Source: CAYPHA01 sp964410215
GTDB taxonomy: Bacteria; Calditrichota; Calditrichia; Calditrichales; CAYPHA01
Reading direction: 5' to 3'
Assembly: GCA_964410215.1 (NCBI GenBank)
Contig: CAYPHA010000082.1
Coordinates: 1 to 19,171 of the forward strand
DNA: 19,171 bases
The notes under the pieces were generated by a model, which was not told the origin of the DNA, made no database searches, and worked only from the letters and a program-made list of their open reading frames with translations. Within the stretch, counting starts at the first letter, position 1. Every line of letters begins with the position of its first letter. The translations under genes and the position numbers were made by a program. Positions 1 to 8,319 of the stretch are shown in pieces.

Positions 1-2136
1 ATTCTCCAGGAGATCCCGCGCACGTTGAACGGCATCCCGGTTGGTTTGTCCGGATGAAACGACCAGGATCGTTCCATCCACTTTTGTGCTGAGAATCGCC
101 GCATCGGTGACGGCGATGACCGGCGGGCAGTCGATCAGGATAATATCATAATCCTCCTGAAGTTGTTTAAGCATCTCCTGCATTTTATCCGATGCCAGCA
201 GTTCGGAAGGATTGGGAGGTAAAACCCCGCTGGTAATGACGGACAGGTTATCGATTATCGTTTTGCGGGCCAGCTTTTTATAGGAAAGGGTGCCCATGAA
301 ATGATTGGTCAGCCCGTCCTCCTTGTCCATTCCGAAGATGGAATGAACGACCGGCCGGCGCAGGTCACCGTCGATCAGAACCACTTTATTACCGGCCTGG
401 GCCAGGGCGATAGCCAGGTTCGCCGCCGTGGTTGATTTCCCCTCCTTCGGTCCGGAGCTGGTAATGAGTATCGATTTCAGTTTCTGATCCACCTTGCTGA
501 ACTGCAGGTTAGTCCGCAGTGTACGGTAGGATTCGGATACCGGCGATTTTGGATCCAGATGGGTGATCAGCCGCGCTTCGATTTTTTTTCCTTCGATGGG
601 GCCCAGTTTTTCCAGTTTCCGTTCCAGTTTTTTCTCCATTTTATCCATGGAGATTTTAGGAATTGTTACGATCGTATTGAAGCCCAGCCGCTCTATATCA
701 TCCGGCGTCTTCACGGTATTATCGAAATACTCGATAAGGAAGGCCACACCGACACCGAGTCCGAGTCCCAGCAGGGCTCCCAGCATGACGTTCATTTTTT
801 TCTTGGGACTCACAGGGAAAAACGGTTCGATAGCCGGATCGACGATGCGCACATTTTTGCTCTGCCCCTGTTCCTGGATCTTGGTTTCCTCCAGTTTCTG
901 GGTCATCATCATGTAGGTTTGTTCATCGACTTTGCGCTGACGTTCCAGGCGGGCCAGTTCGAGCACTTTTTCCGGCAGAATCTCCAGACGGATTGCGTAC
1001 TGATTTACCACATCCTGGAGGGCTTTGATTTTGGAGGCAAAGGTTTTAATTTCCGTATCCGTTGTCAGCAAACGTGTTATCAGTTCCTGGGAAATCTGGA
1101 AGGGATCTTTGACCATATTGGAACCGGAAATTTTACGGGCTTCTTCTTCCAGCTTCTGCTTGAGTGCGTTGATCTGGTCGTCATACTGCTTCAACTGTGC
1201 TTCGAAATGACGTTTATTGACGCCCTGCACTTCCACCTCGACCGCGGTTTGAAATTTGGTCCGGTCAGAAACAGCCTGTGCATACTGCTGCTGCAGAGAC
1301 AACAGATAGGGTGTGGAGATCTCACTGAGGTCCGAAGGCAGGGTCTGCTTGCGCTCTTCCAGTTGTGCTTCGAGTGACGCTTTCATTTCCTGGTTCGATT
1401 CCAGACCGATCTGGGCCTCCTCCAGCAGGGCTTCCAGGCTGGCAAGGCGGGTTACGAGAATATTGGTTTCTTCATCGAGGCTGGCTACTTTCTCGCGTTC
1501 TTTATATTCTTTGAGACGCTCTTCCGAAAGGCGCAATTCCTCCCCTTTCGAACGGAGCTGTTTTTCCAGGAAAATACGCAGATCACTGATTTCGCTGCGA
1601 TTGGCCTCGGCATCGGAAAGACGGAATTCGTCGGCGATGGCATTCGCGATAAAAGCCGCCTCGAACGCGGAATTGGCCCGGGTTTTGATTTCAATGATAT
1701 CCGTATCGCGTTTGTTATTGACTTCCGTATTATTCTGAATGATACCCACCATACCGCGCAGGGTTTTATATTCGCCGTCTTCATTGGGCTGAAAGAGTGA
1801 CAGGGAATCGCGCACATCGGACAGATCCAGCCGGCGAACCACCCGTTCTGCGAGATTGCGGCTCTTGATAATCTCCATCTGGTTTGCGATCAGCGTATTC
1901 TGATTACCGAAGGCCGAATAATCAAAAATGGTGCGTTCCATGGTGCCGTTTTTATCGATCATGATCGTGGATACGGCTTCATACACCGGCGTTGCCGTAA
2001 AACTGATGTAAACGGCTGCAGCCAGCACCAGTACAAAAGAACCGATGATAATCCAGCGGCTTCTCAGCAGAATACGGATATAATCATGAATGGATAAATG
2101 ATCTTCCGAAATATATTCCAGTTCATTTGGTTCCAA
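1..2136 (-). CDS. Wzc/GumC-type polysaccharide co-polymerase with BY-kinase domain (C-terminus off window)
   Basis: The protein chains and exports exopolysaccharide or capsule from the inner membrane and autophosphorylates on tyrosine. 712 codons are present; the 3' end, with the usual tyrosine cluster, lies beyond position 1. Visible in order: a Wzz-like N-terminal region with membrane segment 1 (about residues 28-46), a long charged periplasmic coiled-coil region (about 190-400), a PVSPKKK motif just before membrane segment 2 (about 448-470), then the cytoplasmic P-loop kinase. Walker A GPKEGKST is at 562-569, Walker A' LIDGDLRRP has Asp 589 and Asp 591, and Walker B LIDCPP has Asp 669. No in-frame ATG fits the N-terminus. 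A TTG at 2136 with AAGGAG 8 nt upstream fits, so I chose it. The gene lies 37 bp downstream of a CpsB-type phosphatase, its expected antagonist. The family call is secure; the polysaccharide made is unknown. Confidence 0.93.
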   Translation of the reverse strand, partial: MEPNELEYISEDHLSIHDYIRILLRSRWIIIGSFVLVLAAAVYISFTATPVYEAVSTIMIDKNGTMERTIFDYSAFGNQNTLIANQMEIIKSRNLAERVVRRLDLSDVRDSLSLFQPNEDGEYKTLRGMVGIIQNNTEVNNKRDTDIIEIKTRANSAFEAAFIANAIADEFRLSDAEANRSEISDLRIFLEKQLRSKGEELRLSEERLKEYKEREKVASLDEETNILVTRLASLEALLEEAQIGLESNQEMKASLEAQLEERKQTLPSDLSEISTPYLLSLQQQYAQAVSDRTKFQTAVEVEVQGVNKRHFEAQLKQYDDQINALKQKLEEEARKISGSNMVKDPFQISQELITRLLTTDTEIKTFASKIKALQDVVNQYAIRLEILPEKVLELARLERQRKVDEQTYMMMTQKLEETKIQEQGQSKNVRIVDPAIEPFFPVSPKKKMNVMLGALLGLGLGVGVAFLIEYFDNTVKTPDDIERLGFNTIVTIPKISMDKMEKKLERKLEKLGPIEGKKIEARLITHLDPKSPVSESYRTLRTNLQFSKVDQKLKSILITSSGPKEGKSTTAANLAIALAQAGNKVVLIDGDLRRPVVHSIFGMDKEDGLTNHFMGTLSYKKLARKTIIDNLSVITSGVLPPNPSELLASDKMQEMLKQLQEDYDIILIDCPPVIAVTDAAILSTKVDGTILVVSSGQTNRDAVQRARDLLEN

Positions 2137-2173
2137 AGAAGGATCTCCTTGCCTTATTTATATTGAATCAGTT

Positions 2174-2980
2174 TTAAGTCCACCGCGTAAACATTTTATT
2201 AAAGAAACGACTGTACCAGCGTTCTTTATCCGGAATCATATCGATATCCGGTCTTTGAATTTTGTTGCCTTTCAGAATGTCCCCCGGATTCCGGTAACAA
2301 AGGAGCCCGGCATACTCCGCCGAGACGGTCCGGCTCACTTCCTCAGCAGCCCCGGCCAGAATTTCAAAATTACGTTCGTGAATGTCATGGGCGTCCGAAG
2401 CCAGGAACTGATACATTCCGGATTCCAGAAGCCGGAAAGCGAAGTCACGAATGCGCTGGCCGAACTGTCCGACCAGGCTTCCGGCATTGAGCTGCATATA
2501 ACACCCGTTCCCGTACCACTTCAAAAGCATTTCCGGTGTTTCCTGCAGACGCATATACCGTTCCGGATGAGCCAGTATCGGCATGATACCATCCATCCGG
2601 CAGCGGAAAATAAATTCATCCACATTATTCGGGAGCTCAAACAGGGGTAACTCAAACAACAGGTATTTCCGCTCCCCGTTGAAAGTCGCCCAGGCTTTAT
2701 CGAGCCAGTTGAAAATGCGTTCACTGAAAAAAAGCTCAGCGGCCAGGGACACCTGAATGGGCAGCTCTTCCGTCTCAACAGCCTGTTTCAACTGGCCGAA
2801 GAGCGATACAAACCGGTCACCGATTTCCGGTGTCATCACTTCCGTAGCATGCGGCGTCGCAACAATATGACGAACATTAAACTGCACCGCCTGACGCAGC
2901 ATTTCCAGCGCGACATCGGTGTTTTCCGCACCGTCATCGACACCGAACAGAATATGTGAATGAATATCGATAAATTGCAT
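2174..2980 (-). CDS. CpsB/CapC/YwqE-type PHP-domain tyrosine-protein phosphatase
   Basis: A manganese-dependent phosphatase of the PHP superfamily that in characterised systems dephosphorylates the BY-kinase controlling capsule or exopolysaccharide synthesis. It is 268 residues, close to the usual 240-265. Metal-ligand motifs are all visible: DIHSH (His7, His9), VDDG (Asp15-16), ATPH (His44), AAELFF (Glu82), AHPER (His138) and SDAHD (Asp196, His198). There is no signal peptide, in keeping with a cytoplasmic enzyme. The start follows the lolA stop by 15 bp, with a modest GGGAACGG upstream, so translation may be coupled to lolA. The kinase follows directly downstream. Substrate assignment to that kinase is inferred from the neighbourhood. 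Confidence 0.93.
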   Translation of the reverse strand: MQFIDIHSHILFGVDDGAENTDVALEMLRQAVQFNVRHIVATPHATEVMTPEIGDRFVSLFGQLKQAVETEELPIQVSLAAELFFSERIFNWLDKAWATFNGERKYLLFELPLFELPNNVDEFIFRCRMDGIMPILAHPERYMRLQETPEMLLKWYGNGCYMQLNAGSLVGQFGQRIRDFAFRLLESGMYQFLASDAHDIHERNFEILAGAAEEVSRTVSAEYAGLLCYRNPGDILKGNKIQRPDIDMIPDKERWYSRFFNKMFTRWT

Positions 2981-2995
2981 CCGTTCCCGACCTGA

Positions 2996-3637
2996 CTATC
3001 GCATATCCACTACCTGCGTATTTTCATCCGCAGTGAAGGTGAACAGGCCCTCTGATAATTCGGTCCCGGCGTCGATATCTTTAATTTCAAATACAGTTTG
3101 ATTGTCGTTCAAATCGGTCGTTTCCAGCTTGATAACATGCCATTTATCATCCAGTACCCAGATTTTCACCTCTTTCACATAGCCGTGCACATTTTCCCGG
3201 GGAACCAGGTTCAGGATATACACCTTCCGGCCGTCCTGTTCCTCGCGCCCGACGAGCGTTGCATAGTGGTTTTTCGGATATTTAAACAGGAGATCCCTCG
3301 GTAAGAGCGCCCCGCTTCCTTCACGCACGTTATCGATCAATACCTGCTGACTGATGCTGTTATAGCTCCAGACCACCTTACCATCGGTAACAACGGTCTG
3401 ATCTTCTGTTTCGAAACGGTACTTTTCACCGTCTTTGACATAAATTTTACCCACTGTTTCGGCAGCGGATCCGGTCAGTTGGAAATAATCCACCTGCTTG
3501 AACGCGGCGGAAAAGTTATCCATTTTATCGTATGTCTTCTGCACCTTTTTAATGATGTCGTTGACATCCTGGCCCTGAAGGGTGGTAAGAAAAAAGAAAA
3601 AAGAAAAAAGAAAAAAGATATATTTTCTCATTTTCAC
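2996..3637 (-). CDS. lolA: Outer-membrane lipoprotein carrier protein LolA
   Basis: Periplasmic chaperone that takes lipoproteins released by the LolCDE transporter and carries them to the outer membrane. It is 213 residues, the normal length. The N-terminus is a signal peptide: basic MKMRK, a Phe-rich core at 7-18, and likely cleavage near LQG at 20-22. The mature part has the LolA half-barrel pattern, including NFSAAFKQ, a YRFET strand, DGKVVWSYN near the middle and a terminal VDMR. The upstream gene is ftsK, an order also seen in proteobacteria. AAGG lies 8 nt before the ATG. The signal-peptide core is encoded by four tandem copies of a 7-nt unit (3589-3616), so gain or loss of one copy would frameshift the gene. 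The next in-frame Met lies after the signal peptide and would not give an exported product. No LolB is visible. Confidence 0.93.
   Translation of the reverse strand: MKMRKYIFFLFSFFFFLTTLQGQDVNDIIKKVQKTYDKMDNFSAAFKQVDYFQLTGSAAETVGKIYVKDGEKYRFETEDQTVVTDGKVVWSYNSISQQVLIDNVREGSGALLPRDLLFKYPKNHYATLVGREEQDGRKVYILNLVPRENVHGYVKEVKIWVLDDKWHVIKLETTDLNDNQTVFEIKDIDAGTELSEGLFTFTADENTQVVDMR
3589..3616. repeat. Heptanucleotide tandem repeat (GAAAAAA)x4 inside lolA
   Basis: Four perfect contiguous copies of GAAAAAA on the plus strand (TTTTTTC in the coding sense), at 3589-3595, 3596-3602, 3603-3609 and 3610-3616, followed by one more GA. They encode about residues 8-17 of the LolA signal peptide (pattern FFLFSFFFF). 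Seven is not a multiple of three, so a one-unit slip changes frame within 17 codons of the start. Confidence 0.9.
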
Positions 3638-3882
3638 AGCCTTAATTTAGTCTAACTCTCTTTAAAAATGGTATATCAATCAATGATGCATCTACATGCA
3701 TTTTTTCTCACTTTATTTTTTAATTTTGAGTCTGCTCCAATAAGTGCTCATTACAGAGTTGTCATCCCGAACTCGTTTCGGGATCCACTGCTTTTATGGA
3801 ACTTAGAGATGCTGAAATAAATTCAGCATGACACCATCGTGCTTTTCGCAGTGGACTCAATTTTATTTTGTAACAGGCACAC
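3638..3882. other. ftsK-lolA spacer with a palindromic element
   Basis: This 245-bp spacer has no supportable ORF. It holds an ATGCAT-CTAC-ATGCAT dyad (3686-3701), an AT-rich stretch around 3701-3730, and the REP-like element at 3761-3832. I find no convincing promoter for lolA here, so lolA may be read through from ftsK or use a promoter I cannot recognise. Confidence 0.5.
3761..3832. repeat. REP/MITE-like two-hairpin palindromic element (GTCAT...ATGAC)
   Basis: The element starts with GTCAT (3761-3765) and ends with ATGAC (3828-3832), which are inverted copies. Inside are two perfect hairpins: ATCCCGAA/TTCGGGAT (3764-3771 with 3777-3784) and ATGCTGAA/TTCAGCAT (3809-3816 with 3822-3829). 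The 5' half resembles the widely dispersed bacterial word TCATCCCGAACTCGTTTCGGG. The element sits between ftsK and lolA and could affect readthrough or mRNA stability. A related GTCATCC...GGATGAC element lies at 11212-11282. Confidence 0.75.
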
Positions 3883-6381
3883 TCAATCCTCCATCTCATT
3901 GAGTTCCTGGAGACTGATCAACACATCCCGGGGTTTGCTGCCATCGGCTTCACCGACGATACCGTCCGCTTCCAGCTCATCCATCAGCCGTGCCGCACGG
4001 GCGTAACCGACTTTTAATCTACGCTGCAGGAATGAAATAGATCCCTGCTGGTGCTGAACGACGATGGCCCGGGCATCCTTGTACAGCGGATCACGGTCAG
4101 ATCCCGTGCCGTAGCTGAATCCACCACCGGCCGGCGATTCTTTCGGCTGGGGTAAACTGTAGTAGGGCATTTTCGACTGACGCCTGATATGCCGGATGAT
4201 ACGTTCCACTTCTTCTGTTGAAATAAACGGATTCTGCAGACGTATCGGTTTGGGCATTCCCGGGGGCAGAAACAGCATATCTCCGTTTCCTAAAAGCTGT
4301 TCCGCACCGTTCATATCGATGATGGTTCGTGAATCCACCTTGGTTGCCACCTGGTAGGCGATCCGGGCCGGAAAATTGGCCTTGATCATTCCGGTTATGA
4401 CATCCACACTGGGCCGCTGCGTGGCAACGATCAGATGGATTCCCACCGCTCTGGCCATCTGGGTCAGGCGGGCGATCGGTGTTTCCACCTCCTTGGCCGC
4501 CACCATCATCAGGTCGGCAAGTTCATCGATAATGACGATGATATAGGGCAGTTTCTGAAGTTTGCCTTCCCTGCCCCGGGCGCCGTTCTGTTGGGCCTTC
4601 GTATTATATTCCACAATATTGCGGACACCGACTTCCGCCAGGTGATCATAGCGTTTTTCCATTTCGAGCACGATGCTGTTCAGCATGCTGATGGCATTGT
4701 TCGGCTTGGTGATAATTTCTTCATCCAGGTCCGGGCGCCAGACCAGGTAATGTTCGCGCAGATCCCTGTACAGCGACAGTTCCAGTTTTTTCGGATCGAC
4801 CATCATAAACTTTACGCTGCCCGGATCGACCGAATATAGTAATGAGCAGATAATAGTGTTAATGCCGACGGATTTGCCGGATCCCGTGGCTCCCGCCACC
4901 AGGACATGGGGCATTTTTGTCAGGTCGGCGATATACGATTCCCCGTTGATCGTCTTTCCGAGGGCCAGCGGCAGTTCGAAATCGCCTTTGCTGAACTTTT
5001 CGGCACGAATGAGGGATTTCAGGTAGACCATTTGCGGATTACGGTTAGGAATTTCGATACCGACAGCCGCCTTTCCGGGAATCGGGGCGATTATCCGGAT
5101 ACCCCGCGCTTCCAGGGCCAGGGCCAGGTCGTTGGACAGATTGGTAATCGCGCTGACCTTCACGCCGGGTGCCGGTTGCAGCTCGTACAACGTGATGACC
5201 GGGCCGGCCGTAACGCGGATGACCTTGGCCTTTACACCGAAATCAAGCAGTTTTGATTCCAGCAGTTCGGCATTGGATTTCAGTTCCTCCCGGGTGATTT
5301 GCGTATCGGCGGCAGGCGCATCATGCAGATAATCGGTCGGCGGAAACTCATAGCGCGCCAGGCTTTCCCTGACCAGTTCATCATAGTCCAGTTCACGGTC
5401 TTTAACCGGTGCTTTCACTTCAAAGTCGATCCCGTTTGCCTCACCGTTTTCACGATCCGGTTCGCCTGCGGCCGGTTCTTTTTCTGTTTCTGCTTGCGCG
5501 GGTTTTTCCGGTTCCAGCCGGTCCATGATCTCATCCAGTGTCAGTTGACTGGGTGATTTCACGCTCTCTTTATGTGGCGGCTCCGGCGGTTTTGTCTGAC
5601 CGGTAATTGCCGCCTTCCGCTCGTTTTCGGCAGGTTCATCGATTTTTATCTGCGGGACCGTTTTCTCTGTCTGTATAATGATCTGTTTTTCTTTTTGTAT
5701 CTTACGTTTTTTCTCCTTTTCCAGACGTTTGCGTTCCCGTTTTTCAAGGAGCCTGCGCTGCCGCTGCTCTTTCCATGAACCGAGGAAGGCGATCATTCCC
5801 TGATAAAGCTCTGCCCACAGCCTGCTGAAACCACTGCTGAGCAACCGGAACAATTCCGGTAATTCGATACGCAGCGAAGCGATCAGCATAACGATGGTGA
5901 ACATGACCAGCAGAAAGAGGCTGCCGAATTTGCCCATGTATATGACGAGCATCGAGGCGATCCAACCACCGATAATCCCGCTGGGATAATATTCAATAAT
6001 GCGGCCCATCGTGGCGAACGCTTCGGGAAGAGCCAGATAAATGGAGAGGATCAGTGCCCATATCAGCATCAATGACACAGGACGCAAAAGGGGCGTATAT
6101 TTTTTCTGGCGTATCGTCTGCACGCCGAAAAGCCCGATGATCAGCGGCAGGACAATAACAGGATATCCAAACGTGAGCTGCATGAGGTAATAGGATATAT
6201 TGGCACCCAGCGGCCCCAGCCAGTTATGCGGTTCGCGGCTACCCTCCACGCTGAGCTGAACGGGATCATTCACGTCGAAGGAGACGATCGCCAGCGCAAG
6301 CAATATGGCCGTACCCAGCAGCAGCACGCCGATGGCCTGACGGGTATTTTCCGAATGGTCCTGTTTTTTAGTTCTGCCCAT
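3883..6381 (-). CDS. ftsK: DNA translocase FtsK/SpoIIIE family
   Basis: Septum-anchored hexameric ATPase that pumps chromosome ends out of the closing septum and, in studied species, activates XerCD at dif. It has 832 residues, the compact form of the family. Domains in order: four membrane helices within residues 15-175; a short charged linker rich in Lys, Arg, Glu and Pro (about 205-345); the alpha/beta motor with Walker A GATGSGKS at 497-504 and Walker B IIDELAD with Asp619; and a C-terminal winged-helix gamma domain (about 765-825, FLQRRLKVGYARAARLMDEL) that reads KOPS-type orienting sites. The start follows a weak GAAG with a promoter candidate 28 bp upstream. lolA follows after 245 bp. 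Confidence 0.97.
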   Translation of the reverse strand: MGRTKKQDHSENTRQAIGVLLLGTAILLALAIVSFDVNDPVQLSVEGSREPHNWLGPLGANISYYLMQLTFGYPVIVLPLIIGLFGVQTIRQKKYTPLLRPVSLMLIWALILSIYLALPEAFATMGRIIEYYPSGIIGGWIASMLVIYMGKFGSLFLLVMFTIVMLIASLRIELPELFRLLSSGFSRLWAELYQGMIAFLGSWKEQRQRRLLEKRERKRLEKEKKRKIQKEKQIIIQTEKTVPQIKIDEPAENERKAAITGQTKPPEPPHKESVKSPSQLTLDEIMDRLEPEKPAQAETEKEPAAGEPDRENGEANGIDFEVKAPVKDRELDYDELVRESLARYEFPPTDYLHDAPAADTQITREELKSNAELLESKLLDFGVKAKVIRVTAGPVITLYELQPAPGVKVSAITNLSNDLALALEARGIRIIAPIPGKAAVGIEIPNRNPQMVYLKSLIRAEKFSKGDFELPLALGKTINGESYIADLTKMPHVLVAGATGSGKSVGINTIICSLLYSVDPGSVKFMMVDPKKLELSLYRDLREHYLVWRPDLDEEIITKPNNAISMLNSIVLEMEKRYDHLAEVGVRNIVEYNTKAQQNGARGREGKLQKLPYIIVIIDELADLMMVAAKEVETPIARLTQMARAVGIHLIVATQRPSVDVITGMIKANFPARIAYQVATKVDSRTIIDMNGAEQLLGNGDMLFLPPGMPKPIRLQNPFISTEEVERIIRHIRRQSKMPYYSLPQPKESPAGGGFSYGTGSDRDPLYKDARAIVVQHQQGSISFLQRRLKVGYARAARLMDELEADGIVGEADGSKPRDVLISLQELNEMED

Positions 6382-6408
6382 TAATACTTCTTTTTTTTAA
6401 TATCTTAT

Positions 6409-6437
6409 AATATAGCCATAATGCTCAAGCAAAACAA
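6409..6437 (-). promoter_or_regulatory. Candidate sigma70-type promoter for ftsK
   Basis: Reading the minus strand, TTGTTT (6437-6432) is followed by a 17-nt spacer and TATATT (6414-6409), a 5/6 match to the -10 consensus with a poor -35. It lies 28 bp before the ftsK ATG. The region is AT-rich, so chance matches are likely. Confidence 0.4.
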
Positions 6438-6506
6438 GAAATCAGGACCGGCAGGAAGTATAGAGGAAGCACATATAATGCCTTAAGAATCATTAGCTTA
6501 GAATGA

Positions 6507-6542
6507 CCGGCCGGGTTTGTACGCGCATTCTCCCCCGGCCGG
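6507..6542. terminator. GC-rich hairpin just after gcvT
   Basis: A perfect 9-bp inverted repeat, CCGGCCGGG (6507-6515) with CCCGGCCGG (6534-6542), has an 18-nt loop and begins 6 bp after the gcvT stop. No T-tract follows in the minus direction, so it is not a standard intrinsic terminator. It may protect the mRNA 3' end or pause transcription. Confidence 0.35.
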
Positions 6543-6548
6543 AGGATT

Positions 6549-7625
6549 TCAGACAAACGGAGGTTTTATAATGACGGCCGGCAGCACCTTATTACGAATC
6601 TCAATTTCAATCACACTGCCGGTTTTAGAATGTTCCCTGGGTACATATCCCAGTCCGATACCTTTGTTCAGTATGGGGGAAACGGTTCCGCTTGTCACCT
6701 GGCCGATTTCCTTACCCTCTTTCAGAATACGGTAACCCGGGCGGGGAAATCCGCTGCCTTCCAGAGTGAATGCCACCAGTTTACGCTTAACACCTTCTGC
6801 TTTGATATTGCGCAGGGCGTCGGCCCCGATAAAATCGCCTTTATCCAGCTTGGTAATCCATCCAAGGCCGGCTTCCAGCGGATTGGTCGTCTGGTCAATA
6901 TCGTTTCCGTAGAGGCACATCTTCTTTTCGAGTCGCAGTGAATCACGGGCACCCAGGCCGATGGGTTCGATGTTATATTCGGCGCCGGCTTCGAAAACAG
7001 TATTCCAGACGGTCTTTGCATGGGCATTATCAAAATACAGTTCAAAACCCGGTTCCCCGGTATACCCCGTGCGGGAGATGATCATATCTACACCGGCAAG
7101 GCTATCCTCGACAAACCAGTAGTATTGTATGCCGGCAAGGTTTACATCCGTACATTTCTGGAGGACCGCTTCCGCCTTTTTCCCCTGAACGGCCAGTTGT
7201 GTGATTTTCTCACTGATATCCGTAACCTCGCAGCCATCGATTTTATTTTTAAGGATCCATTCATAATCCTTGTCCTTATTGGCTGCGTTCACGACCAGCA
7301 GGTATTTATCCCGGAACCGGTAGACAAGCAGATCATCAACGATACCGCCGTTCTCGTAACACATGGCCGAATAGTGTACCTGTCCGACCTCCAGTGCCGA
7401 CGCGTCATTGATCGTGATTTTCTGAACCATTTCCAGGGCAGCCGGCCCGCTGATTTCGATTTCACCCATGTGAGATACATCGAAGACACCTACTGTTTCC
7501 CGGACCCGTTTATGTTCATCGCGTATTCCGCGGTATTGAACCGGCATGTGATACCCGGCGAATGCGACCATGCGGGCACCATGTTTTTCATGAATATCGT
7601 GTAAAGCGGTGCGTTTCAGATCCAT
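6549..7625 (-). CDS. gcvT: Glycine cleavage system T protein (aminomethyltransferase)
   Basis: Transfers the methylene group from aminomethyl-lipoyl H protein to tetrahydrofolate and releases ammonia, as part of the cytoplasmic glycine cleavage complex. It is 358 residues, the normal length. Conserved features include AFAGYHMPVQY (about 21-31), GVFDVSHMGE (46-55) and NGGIVDDLLVYR (92-103), in which Asp97 corresponds to the folate-activating catalytic aspartate. ARDSLRLEKKMCLYGND and PGFELY segments lie further on. It starts 3 bp after the plsY stop, so the two are almost certainly cotranscribed. Genes for the P, H and L proteins are not in the window and must be elsewhere. Confidence 0.96.
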   Translation of the reverse strand: MDLKRTALHDIHEKHGARMVAFAGYHMPVQYRGIRDEHKRVRETVGVFDVSHMGEIEISGPAALEMVQKITINDASALEVGQVHYSAMCYENGGIVDDLLVYRFRDKYLLVVNAANKDKDYEWILKNKIDGCEVTDISEKITQLAVQGKKAEAVLQKCTDVNLAGIQYYWFVEDSLAGVDMIISRTGYTGEPGFELYFDNAHAKTVWNTVFEAGAEYNIEPIGLGARDSLRLEKKMCLYGNDIDQTTNPLEAGLGWITKLDKGDFIGADALRNIKAEGVKRKLVAFTLEGSGFPRPGYRILKEGKEIGQVTSGTVSPILNKGIGLGYVPREHSKTGSVIEIEIRNKVLPAVIIKPPFV

Positions 7626-7628
7626 ATT

Positions 7629-8240
7629 TCAACGTTCCTTATTTTTTGAAGTGCCGGTTTTTACCAGACGGTATACCCCTTCCAGGTGACGGAAGAAGAC
7701 CAGCATACAAACCGGCAAGATCATTAATAAAACATCATGACCGAACAGCCAGTCGGTCGTAAAAAAAACGATAATCGGCAGCAGAAAGGTGGCGATTAAG
7801 GTTACAATCGTATAGTTGCGGATAAAGATATAAAAGATGATCCATAATACCAGCCATATCGCCACGAGGATCGGCTTGATGGCCAGCAGGGCCCCGGCCG
7901 TCACCGCCAGCCCCCTGCCTCCCCTGAATTTCAACCAGACCGGATGAATATGCCCGAACAATACGCCCGAAACCACCACAAGGAGGGTGCTCAAATCGAC
8001 GTGCTGGATGGAGGTTACATAATAAGCCGGCAGGAACCCTTTTACAATATCAATCAGCAGAACCGTCATGCCCAGCAGAAAATTCCTGGTCGATTGCAGG
8101 ACATTGAGGGCACCCACGTTACCCGAACCCATCTGTCGGATATCCTTTTTCAATACCCACCTCACCATCAGGTAGGCGCTTGGGAATGAACCGAACAGGT
8201 AGGCGATGACAAAAAGGAGTATGGAATAGAATGGATTCAT
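7629..8240 (-). CDS. plsY: Acyl-phosphate:glycerol-3-phosphate acyltransferase PlsY
   Basis: Inner-membrane enzyme that moves an acyl group from acyl-phosphate to glycerol-3-phosphate, the first acylation of phospholipid synthesis in the PlsX/PlsY pathway. It is 203 residues with several hydrophobic helices. Signature motifs: GSFPSAY (17-23), GSGNVGALN (38-46) and FRGGRGLAVT (105-114). The third motif reads GGRG where the family usually has GGKG, a conservative Lys-to-Arg change. The start is ATG at 8240, about 45 bp downstream of the -10 element of a good sigma70-type promoter. gcvT follows after 3 bp. Confidence 0.96.
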   Translation of the reverse strand: MNPFYSILLFVIAYLFGSFPSAYLMVRWVLKKDIRQMGSGNVGALNVLQSTRNFLLGMTVLLIDIVKGFLPAYYVTSIQHVDLSTLLVVVSGVLFGHIHPVWLKFRGGRGLAVTAGALLAIKPILVAIWLVLWIIFYIFIRNYTIVTLIATFLLPIIVFFTTDWLFGHDVLLMILPVCMLVFFRHLEGVYRLVKTGTSKNKER

Positions 8241-8283
8241 CCGTATTTTCCGGTACTATGTTGAGAGCTGGTTAATTATATAA

Positions 8284-8312
8284 ATAATAACAGAATTGCA
8301 CATTCAAATCAA
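8284..8312 (-). promoter_or_regulatory. Candidate sigma70-type promoter for plsY-gcvT
   Basis: On the minus strand, TTGATT (8312-8307), a 17-nt spacer and TATTAT (8289-8284) give an ideal spacing with 4/6 and 5/6 consensus matches. It sits in the 79-bp gap between the uvrA stop and the plsY start, so plsY-gcvT, and perhaps genes beyond, can be expressed independently of uvrA. Confidence 0.55.
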
Positions 8313-8319
8313 AGATTTT

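Noticed and set aside
559..1377. 272-codon plus-strand open frame
   Set aside because: It is antisense to the coiled-coil and membrane region of the BY-kinase gene; its Phe-rich composition is what antisense of Glu/Lys-rich coding gives.
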